Origin: Bifidobacterium longum subsp. infantis ATCC 15697 = JCM 1222 = DSM 20088
Lineage (GTDB): Bacteria; Actinomycetota; Actinomycetes; Actinomycetales; Bifidobacteriaceae
NCBI RefSeq assembly: GCF_000269965.1
Contig: NC_017219.1
Span: 1,054,001 to 1,118,000, forward strand
Direction: 5' to 3'
Length of the DNA stretch: 64,000 nucleotides
Every line of letters begins with the position of its first letter. The first letter of the stretch is position 1. This document shows, in pieces, positions 24,872 to 33,424 of this stretch. The position numbers and the translations under genes are program-made. Under the pieces are notes generated by a model that saw only the letters and a list, made by a program, of their open reading frames with translations, searched no databases and was not told where the DNA came from.

Positions 24872-26803
24872 ATGGCGGTTCGTGGAGATATCCGTAATGT
24901 GGCGATTGTGGCTCACGTCGATCACGGCAAGACCACCCTGGTCAATGCCATGCTTCAGCAGTCGCACGTGTTTTCCGAGCGTGAGGAAGTGCCGGATCGT
25001 GTGATGGATTCCAACGATCTGGAACGCGAGAAGGGCATCACCATCCTCGCCAAGAACACGGCCGTGGAATACACCGGTCCGCTGGCCGCCAAGTACGGCC
25101 ACCCGGAGGGCATCACCCTCAACATCATCGACACCCCCGGCCACGCCGACTTCGGTGGCGAGGTCGAGCGCGGCATCTCCATGGTCGACGGCGTCGTGCT
25201 GCTCGTGGACGCCTCCGAAGGCCCGCTGCCGCAGACCCGATTCGTGCTGCGCAAGGCCCTGGAGGCCAAGTTGCCGGTCATCCTGTGCGTGAACAAGGTC
25301 GACCGCCCCGACGCCCGTATCGAAGAGGTCGTCGGCGAAACCTCCGACCTGCTGCTCGGCCTGGCCGACGACGTGCAGCACGAGGGCATCGACCTGAACC
25401 TCGACCAGCTGCTGGAGATGCCGGTCATCTACTGCGCCGCCAAGGCCGGCTACGCCTCCGTGAACCAGCCCGCCGACGGTGGCCTGCCAGACAACGACAA
25501 CCTCGAGCCGCTGTTTGAGGCCATCATCTCCACCATCCCGGCCCCCGAATACGAGGAAGGCGCCCCGCTGCAGGCTCACGTGGCCAACATCGATTCCTCC
25601 GACTTCCTCGGCCGACTCGGTCTGGTCCGTATCTACAACGGCACCCTTGAGAAGGGCAAGACCTACGGCCTGTCCCGTGTGGACGGCTCCCTCGAGAACT
25701 TCCGCGTCTCCGAACTGCTGCGCACGCAGGGCCTCGAGCGCACCCCGGTCGAGTCCGCGGGCCCCGGCGACATCGTGGCCGTTGCCGGCGTTAACGACAT
25801 CATGATCGGCGAGACCATCGTCGACCCCAACGACCCGAAGCCGCTGCCGCTCATCCATGTGGACGATCCGGCCATCTCCATGACCTTCGGCACCAACGAC
25901 TCCCCGCTGGCCGGCACCGAGGGCAAGGACCACAAGCTCACCGCCCGCATGATCAAGGATCGTCTGGACCGCGAGCTCATCGGCAACGTCTCCATCAAGG
26001 TGTTGCCCACCGACCGCCCCGACGCCTGGGAGGTCCAGGGCCGTGGCGAGCTGGCGCTGGCCGTGCTCGCCGAGCAGATGCGTCGCGAAGGCTACGAGCT
26101 GACCGTCGGCCGTCCGCAGGTGGTCACCAAGAAGATCGACGGCGTGGTCAACGAGCCGATGGAAAACACCACCATCGACGTGCCAGAAGAGTACATGGGC
26201 ACCGTCACCCAGCTCATGGCCGACCGCAAGGGACGCATGGATGGCATGACCAACCACGGCTCCGGCTGGGTCCGTCTGCAGTTCACCGTGCCGTCCCGTG
26301 GCCTGATCGGCTTCCGCACCGCGCTGCTCTCCGCCACTCGCGGCACCGGCATCTCCTCCTCCATCTCCGCCGGCTACGCGCCGTGGGCCGGCGCCATCAC
26401 CATCCGTCAGAACGGTTCCATGGTTTCCGACCGCAAGGGTATCGCCACCCCATACGCCATGCAGCGTCTGCAGGCCCGTGGCAACTTCTTCGTCGAACCG
26501 CAGTCCCCGGTGTACGAGGGCCAGGTCGTGGGCGTGAACAACAAGCCCGACGAGCTGGACGTGAACATCACGCTGGCCAAGCATATGACCAACATGCGTT
26601 CCTCCACCGCCGACGTGCTGGAGACCCTGACCCCGCCGATCAAGATGAGCCTTGAGGAGTCCCTGGACTTCGCCAACGAGGACGAGTGCGTGGAGGTCAC
26701 CCCGGAGTCCATCCGCGTGCGCAAGATCATCCTCGGCCGTGAGGACTGGTACAAGTGGCGCGCCAAGCAGCGCCGCCAGAACGCCGCGCAGCAGGGTAAG
26801 TAA
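24872..26803 (+). CDS. typA: Ribosome-associated translational GTPase TypA/BipA
   Basis: 643-aa elongation-factor-like GTPase involved in ribosome assembly and stress adaptation. G motifs: [15 protein letters not shown] (G1), [13 protein letters not shown] (G2), [14 protein letters not shown] (G3) and NKVDRPDAR (G4). Then domain II, EF-G-like domains III and V ([19 protein letters not shown]), and the BipA-specific C-terminal region ([16 protein letters not shown] segment and [13 protein letters not shown]). GAGAGG precedes ATG 24872. Single gene, with 186 bp of promoter region in front. Confidence 0.96.
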   Translation: MAVRGDIRNVAIVAHVDHGKTTLVNAMLQQSHVFSEREEVPDRVMDSNDLEREKGITILAKNTAVEYTGPLAAKYGHPEGITLNIIDTPGHADFGGEVERGISMVDGVVLLVDASEGPLPQTRFVLRKALEAKLPVILCVNKVDRPDARIEEVVGETSDLLLGLADDVQHEGIDLNLDQLLEMPVIYCAAKAGYASVNQPADGGLPDNDNLEPLFEAIISTIPAPEYEEGAPLQAHVANIDSSDFLGRLGLVRIYNGTLEKGKTYGLSRVDGSLENFRVSELLRTQGLERTPVESAGPGDIVAVAGVNDIMIGETIVDPNDPKPLPLIHVDDPAISMTFGTNDSPLAGTEGKDHKLTARMIKDRLDRELIGNVSIKVLPTDRPDAWEVQGRGELALAVLAEQMRREGYELTVGRPQVVTKKIDGVVNEPMENTTIDVPEEYMGTVTQLMADRKGRMDGMTNHGSGWVRLQFTVPSRGLIGFRTALLSATRGTGISSSISAGYAPWAGAITIRQNGSMVSDRKGIATPYAMQRLQARGNFFVEPQSPVYEGQVVGVNNKPDELDVNITLAKHMTNMRSSTADVLETLTPPIKMSLEESLDFANEDECVEVTPESIRVRKIILGREDWYKWRAKQRRQNAAQQGK

Positions 26804-26832
26804 TCTGGTGCGGCTGTAGCCACCATTCTCTC

Positions 26833-26857
26833 TAGCTCCCCTCTCTGAGGGGAGCTA
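26833..26857 (+). repeat. Hairpin half-copy of the dispersed repeat after typA
   Basis: TAGCTCCCC/GGGGAGCTA, a 9-bp perfect stem around CTCTCTG, 30 bp after typA. Confidence 0.65.
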
Positions 26858-26875
26858 AGTTATAAGAGTTTACGG

Positions 26876-26911
26876 GTGGAAGGTTGGATGCTCAAACGTC
26901 CAACCTTCCAC
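26876..26911. terminator. Hairpin terminator between typA and MFS gene
   Basis: A 13-bp perfect stem, GTGGAAGGTTGGA with TCCAACCTTCCAC, and a 10-nt loop. Convergent genes on both sides make it a likely bidirectional barrier; no U tract. Confidence 0.6.
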
Positions 26912-26984
26912 GCCCATAGACCTCATAATAGAGGCCATTTCATAGCATCTATTTCACACTTAATTGATCTCATCGAGAGATGAG

Positions 26985-28391
26985 TCAACCCACCTGCTTT
27001 TTGTTATTGGTTGATGGAGATTTGATAAATAGGCGCATAATTATTACACCAACTGCACTTATCGAACCAACGATCCACCATCCTATCATGGAAAATGAAG
27101 AGCATAATGGTGTAGTAATATAAGGATATAAAATACCGAAAGCGCCGTCGATAAAATTACTTGACGCTTCGTATTCTCCTTGCTTTCCTTGACGACGTAA
27201 AGCGTATGATACCGTCCAAGCCGCGCCATTCATAGCAATTTCAGTCAACGCTAGCAGAGCAGTGATGACACAAAAAACGAAAATAGCAGCAATTTCGTAT
27301 CCATATTGAGATAGGAATAAAGAGACCGGAACCAATACTACTGCGAGTGACTGGATTAAAGCAGCACATTCGTAATCCTTAACACCTTCCAAGAAGGTTG
27401 CATTTTTACGCGTTAAAACGGTATGCAATATCGTGCCGGTGAGATTTACCATTGCCTTATGAACTCCAACTAAAACTGTTGGAAATGCAGTGAACTTTAC
27501 CAGCCATACTGGCATGCCAGTATTAAATGCGTACAAAGCCAATACGGGAATATTCATCAGGATACAGGTCATGATGAACCGGGAATCACGCATAGCACCT
27601 TGAGCATTAAGATGCAGCATTTTGAAATTGATATTACGAATAGAGTTAAAAGATTTACGTAACCAATAAAATGCATTGCGAACAGATTTATTCTCTGAAT
27701 GATCACGGATCCTAGGCAGTCGTAAAGCGCTTACCGACACTAAAAAACTGCTTATAGCATTTACAGCAATGGCAACGATGTACCAAGAACGCGTATTCCC
27801 CGACAATGCAAGCAAAGAACCAATCGTACCAAGAATCGTGCCAAGATAACCGTATGACGCAGTAACTGATCGTGTTGTAGCAATATCGTCGGACGGTGTA
27901 TACCGTACTATCAAAATGCTTCTAGCCGGATGATAGAATGAAGATGATAATCCGGACATCGCAAGTAAAATTGTGATCGCTGCAGGATCAGTAATAAAGC
28001 ATAACAAAGCCATGCACATGCCGAAGCAAATATTAGATGCACAAATAACAGATCGTGGTTCCAAACGATCGGTAATCGTACCGCAGCATGCAGAGCCGAT
28101 CATCATTCCCGCAGCCATTGCACATCCGCTCACGGTTAGCCATAACGTACTAAATTTCAAAATGCCAGTAACATATACCGACCACGTCGATACCATTGCA
28201 ACGGAACCTATGTTATTGAGCAGTGTATTGAAACACATAATACGTAATGCTGAATCCAACTCCGTAATACGCACGATGGCGATCTTATGTAAAAGATTAT
28301 TTAGATATACCATAAAAATGATTCTAAAACTCAAGAAATCGGATGAGGCATATTTGATGTTTGATTTAACGATGTCGTAAACATATTGCAT
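26985..28391 (-). CDS. MFS transporter in an AT-rich island
   Basis: 468-aa major facilitator permease with about 12 hydrophobic segments. N-terminal MFS cues are GMMIGSACCGTITDRLEPRS (the loop 2-3 motif G-x3-DR-x2) and the helix SGLSSSFYHPARSI. The gene is strikingly AT-rich, with A/T-ending codons, unlike every neighbour, which indicates recent horizontal transfer. It lies next to a chimeric IS remnant. The frame is open from ATG 28391; ATG 28313 is an alternative start, and neither has a good ribosome site. Substrate unknown; drug or macrolide-type efflux is only a guess from the subfamily feel. Confidence 0.78.
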   Translation of the reverse strand: MQYVYDIVKSNIKYASSDFLSFRIIFMVYLNNLLHKIAIVRITELDSALRIMCFNTLLNNIGSVAMVSTWSVYVTGILKFSTLWLTVSGCAMAAGMMIGSACCGTITDRLEPRSVICASNICFGMCMALLCFITDPAAITILLAMSGLSSSFYHPARSILIVRYTPSDDIATTRSVTASYGYLGTILGTIGSLLALSGNTRSWYIVAIAVNAISSFLVSVSALRLPRIRDHSENKSVRNAFYWLRKSFNSIRNINFKMLHLNAQGAMRDSRFIMTCILMNIPVLALYAFNTGMPVWLVKFTAFPTVLVGVHKAMVNLTGTILHTVLTRKNATFLEGVKDYECAALIQSLAVVLVPVSLFLSQYGYEIAAIFVFCVITALLALTEIAMNGAAWTVSYALRRQGKQGEYEASSNFIDGAFGILYPYITTPLCSSFSMIGWWIVGSISAVGVIIMRLFIKSPSTNNKKQVG

Positions 28392-28579
28392 TCATCACGG
28401 ACCCCAAACATTAGTGGAATACAGTGCTCCGAATAAGTACACCCTTCATGCTTGCATAGATAAGAAAATTACGTTACTTGCATCTCGCATTGTGAAGGTT
28501 AAGTCATCACAAACTACATAGTCACGCAAAGCCAGCACTCCTGACGAGCTGGAACAAACACCGGAGAACAAACCCGATA
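28392..28579. other. AT-rich flank of the acquired island
   Basis: 188 bp without a gene. It carries the AT-rich composition of the MFS gene and presumably its promoter, and turns GC-rich near 28560 where the chimeric remnant begins. I found no clear inverted repeats marking an element end. Confidence 0.35.
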
Positions 28580-29017
28580 ATGGCCGAGATCGGCCTGCCT
28601 GACCCCGAATACAGCGAACCCAACAACTTCATGGTCAAACTTGTCCTGCGCAACAACATTCGGCAGTGCGTACCCTACCTCAACGACACTGAGGGCATGA
28701 CCATCAGGAAGGTCATTGCGGAGCTCGGGTACCCGTCCGAGGGGGCGCTGGTGAAATGGGTTCGCGAGGATCCGCGCGACGCGGGCTGCACGCCGACGAG
28801 CGTGTACCAGTGGATGCACCGCTACCACAGCGAGGGGATACTGGGCCTGATGAACGCAAGAAACGCGCCGATGCCCGCTGAACCGATGCCCGGGTCCGGC
28901 GGAGACGGCGTGGAGGGGCTGCGCCGGCAGGTGGAGGCCCTGCGGTTGGAGAATGCGGTGATGAGGGAGACGATCAATGTTTTATTCCTCGCCAAGTCAT
29001 ATCCCCACCTATACTGA
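28580..29017 (+). pseudogene. Chimeric remnant: ATP-binding (RecG-like/AlbA) C-terminus joined to a truncated IS3-type OrfA
   Basis: The 145-codon frame is a fusion of unrelated pieces. Codons 1-30 (AEIGLPDPEYSEPNNFMVKL) match the C-terminal region of RecG-like/Schlafen AlbA-type ATP-binding proteins. From about codon 37 it reads as an IS3-family OrfA helix-turn-helix (GMTIRKVIAELGYPSEGALV) with SVYQWMHRYHSEGILGLMNA and the start of a leucine zipper (VEALRLENAVMRETI). The frame then stops, without OrfB. Probably a scar of IS insertion and decay, unlikely to be functional. Confidence 0.65.
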
Positions 29018-29022
29018 AACGC
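29010..29022 (+). promoter_or_regulatory. -10 box immediately before the 29023 gene
   Basis: TATACT at 29010-29015 is 7 nt before the ATG, and no Shine-Dalgarno is present: a leaderless-type start. Confidence 0.45.
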
Positions 29023-29469
29023 ATGACTGTGAAGAGCACTGCTGAACTGCGTCCGTGGTCGTATCGCCAGAACGCGCTGGTCAAATCGTTGATCACGATT
29101 GCGGCGGGCGTGGCTTCCGCCTTTGTGGGCACGTTCGCCCACCGTATGGGTGCAGAACTGAGTGTTCCGTATGGTCTGGTGCTGGCATTTCTGCTGATCG
29201 GCCTATCGACATGGTGCGCCCGTTCGCGCATGGGCGCGGTCGGACTGGCCCTGCACCTCATCGCCTCCTCGCTGACCGCATGGGGCATGGCACTGACCAC
29301 CACATCCGGCAAAGCGCTCATCGTCGCCGGATTCCAAGGCGACATGCCGTTCTTCTCCCAGCATGCCGGCTACATCTGGCTGTACGGCCTGATACTGGTC
29401 CAAGTCGTCCTGCTCATTCTTCCCGCCCGCTGGTTCGTTATTCCCACTCATTCTGAATCGCGCGCGTAA
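29023..29469 (+). CDS. Small four-helix membrane protein of unknown function
   Basis: 148 aa with four predicted membrane helices: SLITIAAGVASAFVGTF, VPYGLVLAFLLIGLSTW, VGLALHLIASSLTAWGMAL and IWLYGLILVQVVLLILP. Short polar ends with a basic N-terminus (Arg, Lys) suggest the N-terminus is inside. It resembles small conserved actinobacterial integral membrane proteins without assigned function. Normal host base composition, so it marks the end of the acquired island. Probably a leaderless transcript. Confidence 0.75.
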   Translation: MTVKSTAELRPWSYRQNALVKSLITIAAGVASAFVGTFAHRMGAELSVPYGLVLAFLLIGLSTWCARSRMGAVGLALHLIASSLTAWGMALTTTSGKALIVAGFQGDMPFFSQHAGYIWLYGLILVQVVLLILPARWFVIPTHSESRA

Positions 29470-29548
29470 CTATATATGGCGGCACATTTCCGGGAATGCG
29501 TCGCGTATCGGCGGGCGTAGGGGATTACGGCCGCTACCATAGAACCTT

Positions 29549-30526
29549 ATGGCACGCATGAAACTGTTTTACTTGGGCCCGGAAGGCACCTTCACCCATC
29601 AGGCGGCAATGACGGCCGCCGACCAGTTCGCCACACTCGGCGACTTCGACCTCACCGCCCTACCCGACGTGCCCGCGATCATGCAGGCCGTACAGTCGCG
29701 CCAAGGCTGGGGCGTCATCGCATGGGAAAACAACGTCGAAGGCTATGTGGTCCCGAATCTCGACGCGCTGATCGACGCCCCCGACGTGGCCGGCTTCGCC
29801 CGGATCAGTGTGGACGTGGCCTTCAACGCCTTCACCGTGCGCGGCCACAGCATCTGCGATTGCACCGGCAACCCCGTCAGCGCCCACCCGCACGGCCTGG
29901 CCCAATGCACCCGGTTCATCGCCGAACACCATTTGCAGCCCGAACCCGCATCCTCCAACGCCGCCGCCTGCCGCGACCTGAAGCCTGGCCGCGTGGCGCT
30001 CGGCCCCAGCATCTGCGGCGAACTCTACGATCTCGACACCCTCGCCGAACATGTGCAGGATTTCGATGGCGCGCACACCGAATTCCTTGTCATCGCCCCG
30101 CGTGATGTGGTCCAGGAATTCAACGCCCGCGCCCACCGCAATGACGCCGGCGACTTCGAAACCATCATCACCTTCATCCCGCTGGTCACCGGCCCTGGCG
30201 TGCTCGCCGACCTGCTGGACGTCCTGCGTGATGCGGGGCTGAACATGACCAGCTTCATCTCGCGCCCGATCAAAGGCCACGACGGAACCTACAGCTTCAT
30301 CGCCACCCTTGACGCTGCCCCCTGGGAGCCAAGATTCCGCACCGCACTGGAAGAGATCGCCGGACACGGCGACTGGGCAAAAACCTTGGCCGTCTACCCG
30401 CGCCGCGAACGCCCGAACCCGCCGGTCGACGCCTGGATGCTGCCCGAGGGCGGCGTCCACATCACCAATCGCGCGTCGGAAGGCTGGCAGTACGCCGAGG
30501 GAGCAAGGAAGGAACTGCTGTGGTAG
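29549..30526 (+). CDS. pheA: Prephenate dehydratase
   Basis: 325-aa enzyme converting prephenate to phenylpyruvate for phenylalanine. The N-terminal periplasmic-binding-like catalytic domain shows YLGPEGTFTHQAAM, VIAWENNVEGYVV, and RVALGPSICGELYDLDTLAE with the TEFLVIAPR segment. The ACT regulatory domain follows (about 205-285): GPGVLADLLDVLRDAGLNMTSFISRPIKGHDGTYSF, containing the ESRP-like phenylalanine-binding site in divergent form. A TAGAAC box lies 3 nt before ATG 29549; ATG 29558 is an alternative. It overlaps tyrA by 7 bp. Confidence 0.94.
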   Translation: MARMKLFYLGPEGTFTHQAAMTAADQFATLGDFDLTALPDVPAIMQAVQSRQGWGVIAWENNVEGYVVPNLDALIDAPDVAGFARISVDVAFNAFTVRGHSICDCTGNPVSAHPHGLAQCTRFIAEHHLQPEPASSNAAACRDLKPGRVALGPSICGELYDLDTLAEHVQDFDGAHTEFLVIAPRDVVQEFNARAHRNDAGDFETIITFIPLVTGPGVLADLLDVLRDAGLNMTSFISRPIKGHDGTYSFIATLDAAPWEPRFRTALEEIAGHGDWAKTLAVYPRRERPNPPVDAWMLPEGGVHITNRASEGWQYAEGARKELLW

Positions 30527-31584
30527 ACACAGTCGGAATCGTCGGACTCGGATTGATTGGCGGCTCGCTCGCACGCCGCCTGACCGAGCGCGGCGTACGC
30601 GTCATCGCGTGGAACCATCGCTCGCACCCCTACGCCCAGGCCGAAGCCGATGGCATTTTCTGCAAGAGCACGCTCTCCGAACTCATGGATGCCGAGCCGG
30701 ATGTGGTCGTGCTGTGCAATCCGCTCAAGGCGATGCCCTCAATCCTCGCCGCCCTAGCCCCGCTTATGGGCGACCATCCGAACACCACGCTCACCGACGT
30801 GGGCTCAGTCAAGGGCATGGTCCGCGATCAGGTCAAGGCTGCCGCGCTGGGGAAGTGCTACGTCGGTGCCCATCCGATGGCCGGCAACGAACTGTCCGGC
30901 TGGCAGGCCGCCGACCCGCATCTGTACGACGGGGCCCTATGGGCCATCACCGTGGACGAGTCCACGGACTACCGCCGCTTCCTCGACGTCGCCGCGATGA
31001 TTACCAAGGACGTCGGCAACCGCGTCATCGTCGTGGACGACGAGACGCATGACAAGGCCGCGGCGATGATCTCCCACATGCCGCATGTGGTGTCCACCGC
31101 GCTGATCAACGAACTGGTCGCCAACCCGGACCGCAACATCGCCGCCGCACTGGCTGCCGGCTGCTGGAGGGACATGACCCGCGTGTCCCTGACCGACCCG
31201 GACCGCACGCGCGCGATGGTCGAGGAAGACTCGCTGAACGTCGAAGTGCTGCTGCGCCGCATGGCGGCACGTCTGACCGATATGGCCGACCAACTGCACG
31301 CTGGTGCCGACGGCGAGCAGGATGTGATGGGATTCTTCGCCGAAGGCGACCCCTTCCGCCGGTACAAGGCCGCCGTGACGCGAGCCGGCATCACCGCTGC
31401 ACAAGCTGGTACGGCCACCGCGCAGCAAGCCGGCACAACTGCCGCCGGATTCCCGGAACGCGAGCTCGCCGTCCCCGAAGCCGGCTGGCAGCAGACCTTG
31501 CTGTTCTCCGCACGCCGGGGAGAAGCCATCACCGGTTTCATCCATCCGCGTCAGGCCATCGTCCAACTGCGCCCCGCCATGTAA
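30520..31584 (+). CDS. tyrA: Prephenate dehydrogenase
   Basis: 354-aa NAD(P)-dependent oxidative decarboxylase for tyrosine synthesis. The Rossmann motif VGIVGLGLIGGSLARRL is at the N-terminus. VLCNPLKAMP, LTDVGSVKG and GAHPMAGNELSGW mark the active site, and DDETHDKAAAMISHMPHVVS follows. GTG 30520 overlaps pheA, with AAGGAAGGA upstream. The C-terminal tail is Ala/Gly/Thr-rich, and its last codons are the first unit of an 18-bp tandem repeat. Confidence 0.95.
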   Translation: MVDTVGIVGLGLIGGSLARRLTERGVRVIAWNHRSHPYAQAEADGIFCKSTLSELMDAEPDVVVLCNPLKAMPSILAALAPLMGDHPNTTLTDVGSVKGMVRDQVKAAALGKCYVGAHPMAGNELSGWQAADPHLYDGALWAITVDESTDYRRFLDVAAMITKDVGNRVIVVDDETHDKAAAMISHMPHVVSTALINELVANPDRNIAAALAAGCWRDMTRVSLTDPDRTRAMVEEDSLNVEVLLRRMAARLTDMADQLHAGADGEQDVMGFFAEGDPFRRYKAAVTRAGITAAQAGTATAQQAGTTAAGFPERELAVPEAGWQQTLLFSARRGEAITGFIHPRQAIVQLRPAM

Positions 31585-31618
31585 CTGCGCCCCGCCATGT
31601 AACTGCGCCCCGCCATGC
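31565..31618 (+). repeat. Three tandem 18-bp repeats at the tyrA 3' end
   Basis: AACTGCGCCCCGCCATGT occurs at 31565-31582 and 31583-31600, with a third copy (last base C) at 31601-31618. The first copy is coding and the stop TAA (31582-31584) spans the junction of units 1 and 2, so copy-number change would not alter the protein. Confidence 0.9.
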
Positions 31619-31811
31619 AGCCCGTGTGCAGGTTCCCCTCGCCGCCCGTCACGAAGAAGGCTGCGCGAGGGGGATGAAGTTCCCGCTTGTTTTCGTGAGA
31701 AGACCGTGTGGCTCCGCTGTTCGAAAGACCCAAAGGAGTAAGGTAGTCTGTACCGTTTTTCGGGAAACGCATAGAAGTTGATGCGGCGGATGGTTAAGGG
31801 GATGATGACGT

Positions 31812-32069
31812 ATGACGTTACCAAGGCAGATTCCGGCCGGTGCCCGCGTGGTGGTGCGCATCACCGACGGCATTGACCCGGTCGACCACCGTATGAAGTT
31901 CCGCGACTATGTGGGGCATGTGGTTTCCTGGGATGGATACACGTTGGAGATGGTGCGTGACGCCGCCGCCAATGGTTCGCGCCCGGCCCAGAACGTGACC
32001 ATCCATCAGGAACAGATCGCCACATTGAAACCCGTGCCGGAGCGGCGTAACACGCCACCCCGGCCGTAA
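31812..32069 (+). CDS. Small conserved protein, possible SH3-like fold
   Basis: 85 aa, not assigned to a named family with confidence. The alternating beta pattern (ARVVVRITDG, DYVGHVVSWDGYTLEMVRD, VTIHQEQIATLKPVPER) resembles the small SH3-like beta domain found next to acetyltransferases in actinobacteria; the ending IATLKPVPER is typical. ATG 31812 has AAGGGG about 11 nt upstream. It lies 34 bp before xerC and is probably co-transcribed. Confidence 0.65.
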   Translation: MTLPRQIPAGARVVVRITDGIDPVDHRMKFRDYVGHVVSWDGYTLEMVRDAAANGSRPAQNVTIHQEQIATLKPVPERRNTPPRP

Positions 32070-32103
32070 CCCAAGGCCATAAAGAATTCGGAGGAGAACG
32101 AGA

Positions 32104-33171
32104 GTGTCATCTACGCAGTTCGACGGCGATATCGACTCCTTCGTCTCCTATCTGAAGTCCAACCGCGGCCTGTCAGCGAATACGCTCAAAGCGTATCGCG
32201 CGGATCTCACGGCATGCCTGCACCTGTTCGAGCTGCGCGGCGTGACCGATCTGAACGAGATCACGCTGGATGATCTGCGCAGCTGGATGGCGGTGGAATC
32301 GCGCGATCACGCCCGCAGCAGCATGGCCCGCAAAACCGTGGCCGTGCGCGGGTTCTTCGCGTGGGCCTATGAGCATGGGCTGACCGCCACCGACCCGGCC
32401 GCCACACTGATGACTCCCTCGATTCCCAGCACGCTGCCCGCGGTGCTCACCGAATCCCAGGCCGAGCAATTATTGGATGTCGCTGAACATGCCGTTGCAA
32501 CAAACCAGTACAAGGACGATGGGGGAGCGGCAGCCGCGTCCGGCAGCGGCAAGGCAGCTGGCAAGACAGCTGATAAGTCGGCCGATACCGTAAACCGCAG
32601 TGAGGCACCCGCCCGTGCAGACAAGCGCGACAACGCCCGAGTCACCGCCGAATCGCAGCGCAACGCCGCGATTCTCGAACTGCTGTATGCCACCGGCATC
32701 CGTGTCGCCGAACTGGTGTCGATGGATATCGCCGACATCGACTTCTCCAATCGCACCATCAAAGTCACCGGCAAAGGCAACAAGCAACGCGTGGTGCCGT
32801 TCGGACTACCCGCCCAGCGTGCGCTGGAGACTTGGCTGGAACAGGGGCGGCCGGTACTGGCCCGTACGGCAACGGATGCAGTCAAGTCCCGTGCTGCCAA
32901 CGCCCTGTTCCTCGGCGCACGAGGCGGCCGTATCGACCAACGCATAGCCCGTGACATCGTGCACAGAGCGGCCCGAGAGGCCGGCGTGCCGGACATCAGC
33001 CCCCATGCGTTGCGTCATTCCGCCGCCACGCACATACTGGACGGCGGTGCCGATTTGAGGGAGGTGCAGGAGATGCTCGGGCATTCCTCCTTGAAAACTA
33101 CACAACGCTATACGCACGTCTCCATCGAGCAGCTCAAGAACCGTTACGGACAGGCCTTTCCGCGGGCATGA
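32104..33171 (+). CDS. xerC: Site-specific tyrosine recombinase XerC
   Basis: 355-aa partner of XerD. Catalytic residues: Arg200 (ATGIRVAEL), Lys224 (GKGNK), His301 and Arg304 (HALRHSAATH), His327 (LGHSSLKTTQ) and Tyr336 (RYTHV). Residues about 137-184 are a low-complexity Ala/Gly/Lys/Asp insert between the core-binding and catalytic domains, which explains the extra length compared with about 300 residues. GTG 32104 has GGAGGA upstream. Resolves chromosome dimers at dif with XerD and FtsK. Confidence 0.93.
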   Translation: MSSTQFDGDIDSFVSYLKSNRGLSANTLKAYRADLTACLHLFELRGVTDLNEITLDDLRSWMAVESRDHARSSMARKTVAVRGFFAWAYEHGLTATDPAATLMTPSIPSTLPAVLTESQAEQLLDVAEHAVATNQYKDDGGAAAASGSGKAAGKTADKSADTVNRSEAPARADKRDNARVTAESQRNAAILELLYATGIRVAELVSMDIADIDFSNRTIKVTGKGNKQRVVPFGLPAQRALETWLEQGRPVLARTATDAVKSRAANALFLGARGGRIDQRIARDIVHRAAREAGVPDISPHALRHSAATHILDGGADLREVQEMLGHSSLKTTQRYTHVSIEQLKNRYGQAFPRA

Positions 33172-33237
33172 CCACTATGTGGACATTGGTTAACAAACTC
33201 AGCAAAGACTGAACCTAGCCGGCAAGAACCCCTGAAT

Positions 33238-33265
33238 TTTACATGGGTGTAACAAAAAATACACT
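33238..33265 (+). promoter_or_regulatory. Candidate sigma-70 promoter of oppA
   Basis: TTTACA (33238-33243), 16-bp spacer, TACACT (33260-33265). It predicts a leader of about 150 nt that contains the alternative-structure element. Confidence 0.5.
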
Positions 33266-33304
33266 GCTTGTCTCCCAAGTGCGCAAAAATGACAGGTAAT
33301 CAGC

Positions 33305-33389
33305 AACGGGGTTGGATTGTTCGAGACATCGTGAGATGCAAGTCTCACGGTGACGGGGAATCCAGCCCCGTTCGCATGAGGCGGGGCTG
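33305..33389 (+). ncRNA. Structured oppA leader with two mutually exclusive folds
   Basis: Fold 1: AACGGGGTTGGATT (33305-33318) pairs with AATCCAGCCCCGTT (33359-33372), 14 bp with one G-U, closing an inner hairpin CGTGAGA/TCTCACG (33330-33336 with 33343-33349). Fold 2: CAGCCCCG (33363-33370) pairs instead with CGGGGCTG (33382-33389). The two share 33363-33370 and cannot coexist. This is the layout of a riboswitch or protein-controlled leader, but I recognise no known class. oppA's AGGAG follows at 33412. Confidence 0.55.
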
Positions 33390-33424
33390 AGACGTCCTGC
33401 AACCTAATGAATAGGAGAAATCAT

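Noticed and set aside
24857..26584. 575-codon minus-strand frame opposite typA
   Set aside because: Composition shadow; typA on the plus strand has all G motifs.
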